Under the pieces are notes generated by a model. The model was not told the origin of the DNA. It searched no databases and saw only the letters and a list, made by a program, of their open reading frames with translations. A stretch of 64,000 nucleotides of DNA from Diphasiastrum complanatum (lineage: Eukaryota; Streptophyta; Lycopodiopsida; Lycopodiales; Lycopodiaceae). This document shows, piece after piece, positions 1 through 15,289 of the stretch. The position numbers and the translations under genes are program-made. The stretch covers positions 33,997,177 through 34,061,176 of the forward strand of contig CM055110.1 of the NCBI GenBank assembly GCA_029204225.1. Reading direction: 5' to 3'. How positions within the stretch are numbered: position 1 is the stretch's first letter; each line of letters begins with the position of its first letter.

Positions 1-1721
1 CTGCATTCCATTCAGGATGGCTTGCAGTTCATCACACAACATCATTCGTCATATGATGCATTGCATTTTGTACTGTTATTTCCATTTGGTATCGATGGGT
101 GGTATCCGAAAATCCCACATGTTCATGTCAGAGATGACGCACGTGGATATGATGGTGTCAATAATGGTGCACTTTCTGATGCCTTTGAAGAGCATTTGGA
201 GGGTAGTCACAAAGTTGTCACCGTTCGAGAGTTTTACTGCTATCATTTACAGGTTTCCCCGAATCCATTTGGGTGGAAGGCTGTTGCAAGAGTATGCGTG
301 TGACATGATGGCAAAGATGGTGCAAAATAACATAAATTACTACTACAATAATCAGCATAGTTTTCGTAGAGAAATTTGTAGTGGTATTGTTGATGCCGTT
401 GGAGCTCATTCCTCTAGCGACATAGGAACGCGTATAGTGCTTCCATCTTCATACATTAGTTCACTGCGTCATATGCATCAACAATACCAAGATGCTATGG
501 CCGTCGTTAGAGAGTTGGGTTCTCTCGATTCGTTTATCACGATGGTGATGAACCCAAATTGGCTGGAGGTGAGGAGAGAGTTGCGATTCCAGCAGAAAGC
601 TGCAGATAGGCCTGATTTGGTATCGAGGGGTTTTAGCATGAAGCTTCAGCATTTGATCGACCTACTGAAGAACGATGGTATTTTTGGGTGCATTATAGAA
701 AGGCTGCATGTCATGGAATTCCAGAAGAGAGGATTGCCTCACGCCCACCTATTGATTATATTGGAGGAGTAGAACAAACCCATCACAGTTGGAGATTACG
801 ATCGTATTGTGTGTGCAAAGGTTCCTATGAAGGAGGAAGATCCAGAGTTGTAAGAGATAGTGAGGACATGTATGATGCACGACCCATGTGGAACAACTTT
901 TCCAAATGCACCATGCATGAAGGATGGAAAGTGCTCGAAGAACTATCCAAGGAATTTCGTGGATGAAACATCGGTGGTAAAAGGGTATGTTTCATATAGA
1001 TGGAGGGAAAATGGAGTCACGGTGCGTTCACATGGAGTGGATTTAGATAACAGGTGGGTTGTACCGTACAACAGGTGGTTGACACTACATTTTCAGTGCC
1101 ACTTGAACGTGGAGGTATGTGTACATATACGTAGTGTGAAGTATTTGTACAAGTACGTGTACAAGGGACCTAATATGATTACGGCGGGGGCTATAGAAGG
1201 CGGTGGTCAGACATCAGGACGAGTGGATGAGATAGAGCAATTTCTTAATGCTCGATACTTCTCAGCCAGTGAGTCATGTTGGCGATTGTTGGGGCTTTCT
1301 ATGGGTGCTCATAAGCCCGTGGTGACCCGGTTGGCAGTTCATCTCCATGGATAGGAATTGGTGTACTTCAGAGAGGGAAAGGATTTAGAGGAGGTCGTAG
1401 ATGGGCATTCAGGTACCACTTTGACATCATTCTTTGAGCTGAACAGAAGTGGTGATTCGGAGGCTGGAGAGTTGTTGTACCAGGACTTGCCGAGACAGTA
1501 TTGGTATAACAAGAGAACGCGTAGGTGGACCCGTTGAATCAACATGCAAACGAACCCTACCATTGGTCGCATGTATTTTGTACACCCATCCGAAGGGGAG
1601 AGGTTCTATATGCGAGTTCTTTTGGCTCATGTCAGAGGTGCAACTAGCTTTGAGGACTTGCGCATGGCTGATGGTGAGTTGTTTTAGTCATTTAGAGATG
1701 CTTGTAGACACAGACTTTTGA
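1..1721 (+). pseudogene. Helitron Rep (HUH/Y2 endonuclease) portion, broken
   Basis: Three overlapping frame fragments together cover the Helitron-like N domain and the replication initiator. The visible signatures are the paired histidines of the HUH motif (PHAHLL, codons around 736-750) and two tyrosines spaced as in Helitron Rep (YLYKYVYK, 1142-1165), which would attack DNA during rolling-circle transposition. A later conserved block follows at about 1552-1670 (IGRMYFVHPSEGERFYMR and the start of LLAHVRGATSF). Stop codons at 770-772, 1352-1354 and 1536 and frame changes between fragments show loss of function. The catalytic residues themselves survive, so decay came by indels and stops rather than active-site loss. 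Confidence 0.82.
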
Positions 1722-1767
1722 TAAATGACGCGAATGAGTGGAGTTGCTGCTTGCGTGAGGCAGTGTC

Positions 1768-3532
1768 ATGGGCACTCCATCACAGCTTCGTCTCATGTTC
1801 GTTGTGCTTCTTTTGACATGTGTACCTTCCGACCCATTGGAGCTCTGGAAGAGCATAGAGCCACATTTAGTTGAGGACTATGCGCATGAGTTAGGACAGC
1901 CAATAACATGCAAGACCATTTTTGTGAGTCAGGTTTTGGTAGACAGAGCTATTCTTGATGTGGAGTTGCACATGCAGGCAGCTGGAAAGTCGTTGGTGAA
2001 TTTTGGGTTTAGGGTCCCTGATGCCATTTTTGGTTCATCTACATTGTTTCGCGAGGAGATGTTTGTCAACGAGAACCCTTCAGAGATTGAAGTTGACATC
2101 AAGAAATTGAATGTGGATCAGCGAAAGATTTTTGACCGTGTAGCACATGAGCATGTTGATCGAAAAGTGGGTGGAGTGTTTTTTGTAGATGGTCTGGGTG
2201 GTACAGGCAAGACGCACCTTTATAGTGTCATATTGTCGTACGTGCGTGCACAAGGGTGGATAGCATTGGCAGTTGCATCGAGTGGGATTGCTGCATTGTT
2301 GATGAAAGGTGGTAGGACCCGCACACTCTCGGTTTAAAATTCCTCCGACGGAATTGAATGAGAGCTCGACATGCAACATTTCTAAGCAATTTGCATTAGG
2401 TACGCTTTTGATGGCATGTCAACTGATCATTTGGGATGAGGCTCCCATGGCACATAAGTATGTTATAGAGTGCGTAGATTGATCTCTACGAGATATATTG
2501 AGTATCGACGCTCCATTTGGAGGAGTTCCAATTGTTTTCAGGAGTGATTTTCAACAGATTCTACCAGTGGTGTCGCGTGGAAGTCAGGCACAGATTGTCA
2601 ATGCTTCGTTGAAGTGTTCGCGTTTGTGGTAACACATAGGTGCATAAATTGACAAAGAACATGCATGTTATGGGTGTGGAGGGTGGCGATAAGGATGAGC
2701 AGTTGAGGTTTGCAGATTATTTGTTGAGTGTGGGAGATGGTCGTGAGCCCACATTCGTGCATCGTGATTTGGACCTAATTTCTCTACCGGAGGGCATGTG
2801 CCTAAGGACGCGTGATGTGGGCGAATTGATTTCATTCGCATTTCCTGATGTTGCGCGACATTTTAAGGATGTTGAGTTTTTGAGGAGTCGTGCAATATTG
2901 ACCCCATTGGAGAAAGATGTGGATGAGATCAATGCGAGGGTTGTAGGGCAGCTCCTAGGTGATGTTTTTACCTTTTATAGTGTCGATAGTGTTCTTGAGT
3001 GTGAGGGCTCTAATGTGCACCCTATAGAGTATTTGAACAGCCTGGAACCAGGTGGGTGTCCTCCACATAAGTTGGTGCTGAAGATTGGGATGATTGTGAT
3101 GTTGTTATGATCGATAGCATCGCACAAGGGATTGTGCAATGGCACAAGATTGATCATCCACAGACTGGGTAGATAGGTCATAGAGGCAGAGATAGTGACC
3201 GGGAAGAATATAGGGAGTAGAGTCCTTATTCCACGTATCCTTATAGTGCCAAGCGCTTCGAATATACCATTTGAATTGCAGAGGGTCCAGTTTCCTATCA
3301 GAGCAGCATTTGCCATGACAATAAACAAAGCACAGGGGCAAACTATGGACACGATTGGATTGTATTTGCCTCGGTCTGTGTTTAGTCATGGGCAGCTGTA
3401 TGTTGCACTTTCAAGAGTGTGAAATGCAGCAAGTCTTTGTGTGCTGATTACTGACAAGGACAATCAATTTACGGATGTGGACGGAGTGGCGAGGTACACT
3501 CAGAACATTGTGTATTCGGAAGTGTTGTAGTA
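1768..3532 (+). pseudogene. Helitron PIF1-like helicase portion, broken
   Basis: This is the superfamily 1 helicase half of the Helitron protein. Walker A (GLGGTGKT) sits at about 2191-2214 after the lead-in LNVDQRKIFD. A DEA Walker B (LIIWDEAP) is at about 2423-2446 in another frame, followed by a GDFQQILPVV-like block whose first residues read RSDFQQILPVV (about 2541-2573). A middle segment is at 2640-3110, and the C-terminal block with INKAQGQT and YVALSRV is at 3195-3422 and read on to about 3530. In-frame stops at 2335, 2480, 2630, 3108, 3169 and 3421 break it. The order and spacing match PIF1-type helicases of plant Helitrons. A host PIF1 gene is unlikely because the Rep domain lies directly upstream. 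Confidence 0.83.
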
Positions 3533-3540
3533 GTAGGTTT

Positions 3541-4723
<1,183 letters not shown>

Positions 4724-5508
4724 AGGCCAAATGGATGAATCTTGCGGGCAATTCTAGAGAAATGGAATCTATGAAATCTATGGGATAGTTGTCTGTCCCA
4801 ACGTCTTGAATACGGTTTGGGAACATGGTCTAGAAAACATTTTAAGAACACGGTTTAGTTGTGTGTGCTCCGATTGTGTTTGGCTCCCAACTTGCATGAT
4901 AATCAATCACGATCATATTCACCCAATCTAAGTTTGCAGCTGTGTAGAGCAATAAATTAGTGAACACTAACGTGGAACGAACCTACAAACTGGCCATCGC
5001 TGATCTGCAAACACACATTATACCTCAATGCACTCCTTACATGATTAACTGTTTCATCATTTGGCATTATCTACAATCATATAAAGTGTTGATCTACAAA
5101 CTGGATGTCGTTGATCAACAAACACACCTTATGATAATTGTGTGATTCTTTAGCTCTGCCCGACATTTGTGATAGTAGGCTCATGGCTCAAGGTTCCGAT
5201 AGCAGGCTCTTCTCCTCACAATTCTGATAGCATGTAGGTCGCGCTCTTCAACAGCCCTTGCCAGTTGCGATCCAACGGTTCTCACGGGCCGTCGTTGACC
5301 CCTCCCAAATGACCGCAAAGGAGGTGTTTGTGGCCTCTCCCTTCATCCCGCATAGGGATGTCAATTAGGCCACGCATTTCACGGTCCTTTAGGCGGGCCT
5401 TACAGATCTGAGATCGCGGTCCTTTAGGCCACACATTTCACTGCAAATGAAGGCAACGTTGCTCGCATTTCACCAAATTTCATAGGCCTTATAGATCTAG
5501 AACTCATG

Positions 5509-5631
<123 letters not shown>

Positions 5632-5784
5632 AGATGCTCTAGGTTCTCTCACGGTTCCTCTCTCTCATGGTTATCATGGTTACTCCCCCCCCCCCCCCTC
5701 TCTCTCTCTCTCGGATGCTCTCGGTTCTCACAGTTGTCATGGTTCTCACGAATCTCTCTCTCTCTAGGATGCACCTCTCTCTCC

Positions 5785-5892
<108 letters not shown>

Positions 5893-6417
5893 GCTATCGG
5901 TTCTCACTAGTCGTTGTTGACCCCTTCCAAACGATCGCAAAGGAGGTGTTTGTGGCCCCTCCCTTCACGGTGTTAGCGGCCCCTCCCTTCATCCCGCATT
6001 TAGGCCATGCATTTCACGGGCCTTACAGATCTGAGATCACGGTCCTTTAGGCCACACATTTCACCGCAAACGAAGGCAACGTTGACCACATTTCATCCCA
6101 TTCCCACCATGAATTTTCAACAGCCTTTTGCTCCTAGCAGTGTTCTCACCATGCCCTATGCAAATCTTTCAAGTACGACCTCTATACCAGCCTTCAAATA
6201 CTCCAAACTATATCAGCTTCCAAATGCATTCGTGAGGAGGAGAATCTTTGTTTATCACACTTTTGAACAAATCATTGTTTCCAACTTTCAAGGAAGTAAT
6301 AAAGCATCTAAATCACACCTGGAGCATGAGAAAATGAGTGCTGATTCAGTTGTTGCATCAGCGCATTCTCTCTCTCACTCACGGTTCTTCCTATCTCTCG
6401 CTCACGATTCTCATGAT

Positions 6418-7380
<963 letters not shown>

Positions 7381-7716
7381 AATGCTACCGGTTCTCACGG
7401 GCCGTTGTTGACCCCTCCCAAATGACCGCAAAGGAGGTGTTTGCGGCCCCTCCCTTCACGGTATTTGTGGCCCCTCCACTCACTCACTCACTGGCCGTCG
7501 CTGATCTACAAACACACCTTATACCTCAATGTACTCCTTAACATGATTCACTATGTTTGTTGATCGACAATTGTGATAGCAGGCTCACAGCTAAAAAAAA
7601 ACGATAGTAGGCTCTTCTCATCACGCTTCTGATAGCATGTAGGTTGCGATCTTCAACAACTCTTGCCAGTTGCGATCTTCAACAGCTCTTGCCAGTTTTG
7701 ATCCACGGTTCTCACG

Positions 7717-7861
<145 letters not shown>

Positions 7862-7977
7862 TACCGCTAAGGACCGCATTTCACCGCACTCACTCACTCA
7901 CGGTTCTCTCCCTCTCTCTCACTCACTCACTCACTCACAGTTCTCATGGTCCTCACGATGCTCAATCTCTCTCAGAT

Positions 7978-8699
<722 letters not shown>

Positions 8700-9005
8700 A
8701 CAATGGAATTCTTATCTAAGGAGCCAAATCATGTAGATAGATCAACTTCTTATCACAAGTTCCCACCATCTTCTGATCACCAACCATGATAATACTCACA
8801 TCCTCCAGCACATTTCGCTGCTCAAGTCCATCCGGCAAGCGGCCAATCACAACATTAATTCGCTCAATTGCCTCGCTTATTTGTGGAGCATCTGGCCCAA
8901 CTTGATGGCCCGGTTTGTTTGGAGACTCGAAATACAAAGACATAAACCTCGGCCTCTCCCAAGGCGGTAAATCATAGGTTATGCAGCTATTGTACAAAAA
9001 GAGAC
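8700..9005 (-). pseudogene. Nucleotide pyrophosphatase/phosphodiesterase (NPP, type I phosphodiesterase) fragment
   Basis: NPP-family ectoenzymes hydrolyse nucleotide phosphodiester bonds using two metal ions. This minus-strand fragment reads through ERPRFMSLYFESPNKPGHQVGP, a helix segment (EAIERINVVIGRLPDGLEQR), then EDVSIIMVGDQKMVGTCDKK and HDLAP before a stop at 8716-8718. It matches the family block that carries two metal-binding motifs, DxxGHxxGP and (S/G)DHGM. Both are damaged: the Asp of the first is Asn (PNKPGH) and the His of the second is Gln (GDQKM). The stop falls where plant proteins have Trp in DLAPW, and the following codons still read I-R-I-P like the parental I-E-I-P, so similarity continues past the stop. 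Only about 100 of the roughly 400 usual residues are present. It is a dead partial gene copy of unknown capture mechanism. Confidence 0.85.
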
Positions 9006-9249
9006 TTCAACCACCAAGCTTGAAAATGTCTTCTTGCAATCTAAAAATATATTAACTTGGCACAGGTTGTAGAAAGAATCAAAATTAGTTATTGGAATTC
9101 GTTGCTACTTGCAGACATTGACCAGTTTTTGGTCTTCAGACAACTTGATCTTCAGAGCTTGGGGCAATTTTATCCGATCTATTGCTTCGTTTTATGCCAT
9201 CTAATATGGACTGCCACTTGGAGGCTGGACATTGGCCATTGATGCATGC

Positions 9250-9280
9250 ATGGGAGGAGGGCCATGCATGCTCCTCCCAT
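9250..9280. repeat. Small perfect inverted repeat (10-bp stem)
   Basis: ATGGGAGGAG at 9250-9259 pairs with CTCCTCCCAT at 9271-9280 around an 11-base loop that contains CCATGCATG. It could form a short hairpin; no terminator or gene context is seen. Confidence 0.7.
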
Positions 9281-9436
9281 ACACACATCCCCCTCCACAT
9301 CATTTTTAGTTCAAAAAAGGTGTATGCATAGGTGAGGGGAGGAGGATGCATGGGGTCCCTCACCCATGCGCAAAAGCGTATGTAAGTTTATATATATATA
9401 TATATACGAGGAGACGTGTATAAGCTTTTTGGAAGA

Positions 9437-11763
9437 GTATTCGAGTGGAGGTTACTACAAACAAAAGGTAAGAATGTTGTGGTTCGTTTGATTGAATGAT
9501 CGTTTGCATCGAAGGAGTATCATTAGCTTGTTATAGTGGAATGGGAATGAGCTCACATGATACCTTGATTGTCATAGATACTACGTTCTTGCTTCCGTTA
9601 TACACTTCTGGAAGCGAATACATGTGGATGATATCTCAAAAGCAACAATGAACAACACTTACAAGTATGATATTCACCTCTTCTCTTTTTTGGTTAACTT
9701 ATGACAACGAACATGCACCGAAATATTGTGTTGCTAGGTTCATACATAATTGCTACCTTTTTGAAGGATATGATAGGCCATTGGCCAGCACATTCTGATG
9801 GACCAATATCCGCAATTTCTACCATAGCTTTGTAAGAAGTGGATTATAGTAGTAAAGCGCTGCTGGCTTCCTTCAAAAGTGCGATGGACTTGCTCCATTT
9901 ACTATATGTTTTGAAGTAAATCGTTGTAGCTTACATTCTGAAGTGCGATGGACCTGCTTTATGCATTATTGTGGGTATGTTTTCATAAATGATAGATACG
10001 AGAAGTGCGATGGACTTCCATCGCTGTCCACAGATTTTCATAATGATAAAAACATTAATAATGCTTATACTTGTCTCTACGAATACCTTTCGTATTAGGC
10101 CACCCACAATGATTATGCTCATTTTATTACGTAATGATGATTATAATGAAATAACATAAGATATATTTGCTCAGGTAGATGAAAGATAAGCACAAAATGT
10201 GCTGGTCATTGATAACTTGCTTGGAATGTAAAGCACAAATGGTTACGATTGTTGATAACTAGCTATCTGAATGAATGAGAAATGTTAACACCTTACTGCT
10301 TTCTACATTCAATGAACAGTCAGGCTAGAAGTTAAAAACTCTATGATCTCTTGACATACAAATACTGGCTGATAATAAGAATCTACTTATGTTTGAGTTT
10401 AACACCATTGCAAGATAACGATGTTACATAATAAAGGTTGCACTACCATTAATCCATCACTTTCGGTTTTGAATCAGTAGTACATAAGCACGGTTTTGCT
10501 TGAAGCATTGGAAGATGGGTAGCTCACAAGAAATCACCTCACCTCTCATTCAAGTATGAAGTTCTATGAAGCTATAGGCAGTGTGGCAATCACCGTAGAC
10601 CTGCACTTGTTCAAGAAATTGTCTATATCTATCTCCTGCACACCCCCTTCATCAGCCTCCATCGCTATTTGATAGAGCACTCCATCGCTGATCTACTAGT
10701 AACTTTCAAAATGAACTTGGTGGTAGTTTGGCAATCACTACAGACCCGCACTTGTTCAAGAAACAATTTCTTGTTCACTGTGTTTGTGATAGCACATTGA
10801 GTGCTCTATGCTCTCTTTTTGAATGACATGCAATGCATAACCAGTGTTTGGTACGTACTCCTTCATTTGCTTAAACAAATGCTACAATTCTGCATGAATC
10901 CTAGCTATTTGTGGGTGTTTTTTATCATTTACTACAAACGTATGCGCACAATTATTTATCTCCAGAGAAGGCACTACATCGCTACTTCATCTTTTAACAT
11001 ATGATGAAGCTATCAATGACCGGCACAATACGTGCTTATCTTCATCTACCTGAGCAAATATATCTTATGTTATTTCATTATAATCATCATTACGTAATGG
11101 AATGAGCATAATCATTGTGGGTGGCCTACTATGAAAGGTATTCGTAGAGACAAGTATAAGCATTATTAATACTTTTATCATTATGAAAATCCATGGACAG
11201 TGATGGAAGTCCATCGCACTTCTGGTAGCTGTCATTCATGAAAACATACCCACAAAAATGCGTGGAGCAGGTCCATCGCACTTCAGAATGTAAGCTACAA
11301 CGATTTACTTCAAAACATATAGTAAATGGAGCAAGTCCATCACACTTTTGAAGGAAACCAACAACGCTTTACTACTATAATCCACTCCTTACGAAGCTAT
11401 AGTAGAAATCGCAAATATTGGTCCATTAGAATGCGCTGGCAAAAAAAGTAACAATTATGTATGAACCTAGCAACACAATATTTCGGTGCCTATTTGTTGT
11501 CAGAAGTTAACCAAAAAAGAGAAGAGGTAAATATCATACCTATTAGTATTCACTGTTGCTTTTGAGATATCATCCACATATATTCACTTTCAGAAGTGTA
11601 TAATGGAAGCAAAACACAATATCTATGATAATCAAGGTATCATGGTGAGTTCATTCCCATTCCACTATAACAAGCTAATGATACTCCTTTGATGCAAACA
11701 ATCATTCAATCAAATAAACCACAACCTTCTTACCTTTTGTTTGCAGTAACCTCCACCCGAATA
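9437..11763. mobile_element. Large foldback element: inverted arms of about 0.77 kb around a 0.8-kb loop
   Basis: The left arm (9437-10215) and the right arm (11010-11763) are reverse complements over nearly their full length with scattered mismatches and small indels. The outer ends read GTATTCGAGTGGAGGTTACT and, on the other strand at the right, GTATTCGGGTGGAGGTTACT. The inner ends meet at GTGCTGGTCATTGATA and GTGCCGGTCATTGATA. The loop (10216-11009) holds no protein domain. It contains a direct repeat, TTTGGCAATCAC..CAGACC.GCACTTG, at about 10580 and 10726. This fits a foldback or long-TIR non-autonomous DNA element. A transcript across it would form a very long hairpin. No clear target duplication was found, and the right end lies 8 bp from a Copia LTR. 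Confidence 0.75.
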
Positions 11764-11771
11764 CCCTCCCA

Positions 11772-12716
11772 TGTTGTGGGTATTTTCTGCACAATAATGA
11801 ATAAGTGGGTCCCACCACTTGAAATACTGTTGGTCAAGCCTTACCTAGTGGGCCCTGCCACAGTACATCGTACAGTTAGAATAATAAGTGCGAGGGCACC
11901 GGCTTCCTCTGTGTATAAGACCGACCCAGTGACCACGGAAATTGAATAAATAGAACTTGAATAAAAGGACTTTGGGCCTTAGTAGACTAAATTAATTAAA
12001 AAGCCCAAAGTCAAGTTCATAAGGTTCTAAGTTAAAAGGGAATCTCTCAAACTCAAATGAATCATGTGGGTTTGGCCCTTTTCCTAATGAACCATTAGAT
12101 TGAAGTTCATTTAGTTTGAAGGGGAATAGGTGAAAAAGGCGAAAAAGGCGAAGGCTGCGACAAAGTTCCATTTTCACCTAAGTACTTTCTAAGGAAGGCT
12201 AAAGGCCGAAGGGTGTCGCATTGTTCACATTTTTTTTTCCAACGACATTTTGACAAAGCCTGATGTCGTCGCCTCTTTCATCTGCACAAATGTAAATTGT
12301 GTATATAGTGAATCAATCCAATTATGATGAATGACCAAGACAGACATAGTAGGTGCCTTCATGCATCGATTCTTTTCTTCAGACAGATTGTCAATAATAA
12401 GTTCATAACTTTTACATATTGTGATTAGTTTTGTAAGCACGCGGTCATATCCGCTTCTATCTTGTGCTCACCTGCATTATCTAACATATATATTTTGTTA
12501 TACTTAATTTGATTAAACCATTGTCTGGTTCTGTGTTCAGGTTCTTGTCAATATTGCAATGCTTGTCTACGTTTTATCTGACTATCTGATTGACTTGTCT
12601 AATTGTCTGCTCATTGCTTCCGCTACCACCGTGTATTAAGCTCTAAATTCATTTTGTGTTTGCCTACTAAGTCACAAGTAGTGCATGCATTGAGGGAATT
12701 TCCAATTTTTCTGACA
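11772..12716 (+). repeat. 5' LTR of Copia 1 (945 bp)
   Basis: The boundaries are set by TG at 11772 and CA at 12715-12716 directly before the primer-binding site. Its first 140 bp or so match, in inverse orientation, the stretch ending at 43983, which shows a dispersed family. AT-rich TATATA-like stretches (around 12300 and 12485) could serve as promoter, but this is not established. Confidence 0.8.
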
Positions 12717-12729
12717 TGGTATCAGAGCC
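12717..12729 (+). promoter_or_regulatory. Copia 1 primer-binding site (initiator Met tRNA)
   Basis: TGGTATCAGAGCC is complementary to the 3' end of plant initiator Met tRNA, the standard minus-strand primer of Copia elements. It touches the end of the LTR without a spacer. Confidence 0.9.
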
Positions 12730-12908
12730 AAAGATATCAAAAACTATTTGATTCTTCGAGTGGTTTTATTTCAGAGCTATTTCTATAGCCTGAAAACAAG
12801 ACTCTACTAGCCAATAGAGTGATTGCTTTCTTAATCTGTAAATTTTGTGCCAGATTCTTATTCTTAAGTCGCTGATAGTTACTACTATCACCTAGACTAA
12901 TCTTCCAT

Positions 12909-13720
12909 ATGGATTTCCAAGGGAAAGCTAGTCCTATCATGGACAAGCTTGATGGAGCCAATTACCATCTGTGGAAATTTAAGATGAGAACTATGCTAAT
13001 GGCTAAGGAGTTGTATGACGTTGTTACAGGTGCAGAGGAAATACCCAAAGCTGACGACACAACAATCTCCCGATGGAAGCTGAAGGATGGCAAAGCATTT
13101 GTGCTAATCATCCTCAACATTTCAGACACGTAGATCTGCCATGTGTCTGAAGCTCAAACATCCAAGAAAGTCTAGGACATCTTGAGCACATTATATGAAG
13201 TGCGAGATATAGCTTCCAAGCTACATCTCAAGAAGAAATTTTACTCCCTCAAGATGGCAAATGGTGATTCCCTACAGAATCACATCAACCAGTTCAAGAA
13301 CTTGCTGAAATAAATGGCCATTGTCGCAGATCTGTCATAGAAAATCATGATGTAGTGATAGAATCGCTTACAAGCTTGCCAAGCTCATATGATAGCTGGG
13401 TGATGATCATCATGACGCATCCACAACTAACTCCTTCAAGGGTCATCGCAATGTTATTGCAAGAAGACACTCAAAAGAACGAAGCTACTAATTCCTCGAT
13501 AGAATCTCATGCCTTATACACCAACAGAGGCATGACTAAGCAGAAGAAGAAGAAGAAAGGCTCGAGGCAATCATTGCAAGACTAGAAACCAACACAACAT
13601 AAAGAGCGGTCAAACTCGCAGACAAAGAAGAAGCTGTTCTACAGATACTACAAAAGAAACAACCACAAGATTCAAGATTTCGGATGCTATAGGAAAAGAA
13701 CAACTGTAAAGGACAGTTAA
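12909..13720 (+). pseudogene. Copia 1 gag, broken
   Basis: The start MDFQGKASPIMDKLDGANYH is the gag opening of this Copia class (ANYHLWKFKM core). Further gag pieces are SKLHLKKKFYSLKMANGDSL and SLPSSYDSWVM. Stops occur at 13131, near 13310 and 13583. The zinc-knuckle region near 13640-13690 (FYRYYKRNNHKIQDFGCY) has lost two of its cysteines, so nucleic-acid binding would be gone. Confidence 0.8.
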
Positions 13721-13785
13721 ATCAAGAGGCGAATGCAGCTACAGAAGCTCCAACTCCCATTCAAGAAGCGAAACATGATGCTTTC

Positions 13786-14393
13786 ATGACCAACCATCAA
13801 GAAGCATCCAACGACAGTTCTCGGTTCATGGATTCCAATGCCACTCAGCATATGACCAGTCTTATTGGATGTTTCGAGTACTATATGTCCTATAGTACCA
13901 ATAAGTACATTCACCTTGGTGACAATAGCACTGAAGCTATTAAAGGTGAAGGTACTATAAGATTGAGCTTTGCAAATGATCAGTTTAAGCTACTTTCTAA
14001 AGTCTTGTATGTACCCAGTTTGTCTACAAATCTGCTCTCTGTAAGAAGAATTAAAGATCTAGGACATAGAGTAGAATTTGAATGTGATCAATACAAAGTA
14101 GTCAATAGGACATGCAAGATCCTAGCACTCAGAAAGAGACATGGATACTTGTATAGATTAAGTCATTGCTTTTCTACCTCTAGTCAAAGGTGCTAAGTAC
14201 TTCTATTCAAGAAAATAAAATTTTACTTTGGCATTATAGATTTGGTCATTTGAATCACGTTTCTATACAACAAATGTTTAAAAAATCTATTGTTCTTGAT
14301 CTAGACTATTCTGATAATAAAGTTGAGCTACCTGTCTGTCAAGACTGTTTAGTCGGTAAACAGGCTAGAAAGCCATTTAGATCAAGCCATTAG
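13786..14393 (+). pseudogene. Copia 1 protease and integrase zinc-binding domain
   Basis: The aspartic protease motif appears as FMDSNATQHMT (13824-13856) where the family has DSGA. Gly to Asn directly after the catalytic Asp-Ser should cripple the enzyme. After a frame change near 14190 comes the HHCC domain of integrase with WHYRFGHLNH and CQDCLVGKQ, both zinc pairs intact. Confidence 0.8.
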
Positions 14394-14408
14394 CATACTA
14401 TTAGAGGA

Positions 14409-14910
14409 TTGTCAGATGTTGTACATACAGACATTTGTGGCCCAATGCAGAATCCTTCTCTAAAGGAAGCAAAGTATTTCATAACTTTTATTGATGAATT
14501 TTCCAGAAGGACTATGGTGTATTTTTATCAAAAAGAAATTAGAAGCTTTCAATTGCTTCAGAATCTTCAAGGAGCGTGTAGAGAAAGAGATTGGAAAGAC
14601 GATCAAAATCCTGAGGTTTGATAATGGTGGAGAGTACATCTCTACTGAATTTAAGGAGTACTACCAGATCCAAGACATTGAGCAGCAATATATCACTCCT
14701 TATTCCCCTCAGTCAAATGGCTTAGTCGAGAGGAAGAACCGTCCTCTGGTCAAATTAGCTAAATGTATGTTGGCACATGCAGCATTGCCATAGAGCTTCT
14801 GGGCCGAAGCTGTCTCCACTATAGCTTACATCCATAACAGATGTTCGACCAAGGCTCTCTCAGGAAGAACACTCCAAGCCTTCTATAAAGAACCTACAAG
14901 TATTCGGATG
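14409..14910 (+). pseudogene. Copia 1 integrase catalytic core
   Basis: The first Asp lies in HTDICGPM and the conserved FIDEFSR block follows. The second Asp is in FDNGGEY (about 14617-14637), reached only after a frameshift near 14560. The catalytic Glu lies in NGLVERKNR (about 14713-14742). The DDE residues survive, but the frame is broken twice and a stop replaces Trp before SFWAEA at about 14793. Confidence 0.8.
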
Positions 14911-15289
14911 CATTGCCTATGTGCAAATTCCAAAAGAGACAAGGAAGAAATTTGACTTCCAAGGTCTCAAGACCATCCTGATTGGATACACTTCATCTGA
15001 CAACACCTACAAGCTGTACGACCCTGATATCTAGTAGATCTTGTTCAACCGAGATACAGTCTTTATCGAGGATTAGTTCATCGACTTCAAAGGCAAAGGC
15101 ATTGTTCCAAGGGTACCTTCAAAGCCTACCATTGACACACCAATCCGAGCTTCAGACTCAAGCATGTCCATTGTCGATCAACTACTCGACAACAAGTCAG
15201 ACGAAGATGTTGCTGCTACCCAGCAACAAGTCCTAGGAATGGATCATCAGTCAACAGTTCCTCCAAGAAGATCAAGCCGAGTGCACACA

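Larger units (their letters stand above)
1..3540 (+). mobile_element. Decayed Helitron Rep-helicase (RepHel) relic, 5' part outside the window
   Basis: This is a broken coding region of a rolling-circle Helitron transposon. The frame is already open at base 1, with Helitron-type N-terminal sequence (HSSYDALHF, LLFPFGIDGWYP). The HUH nuclease motif GLPHAHLL lies at about 733-753 and the tyrosine motif KYLYKYVYKG at 1139-1168. A PIF1-type helicase follows from about 2090 to 3530. Motifs run in the expected Rep-then-helicase order, but the frame shifts several times and has in-frame stops (for example near 770, 1354, 2337, 2480, 2630 and 3110), so it cannot make a full protein. I could not locate the TC 5' end (outside) or a convincing CTRR end with hairpin on the 3' side. 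It is an old autonomous-type copy, now inactive. Confidence 0.85.
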
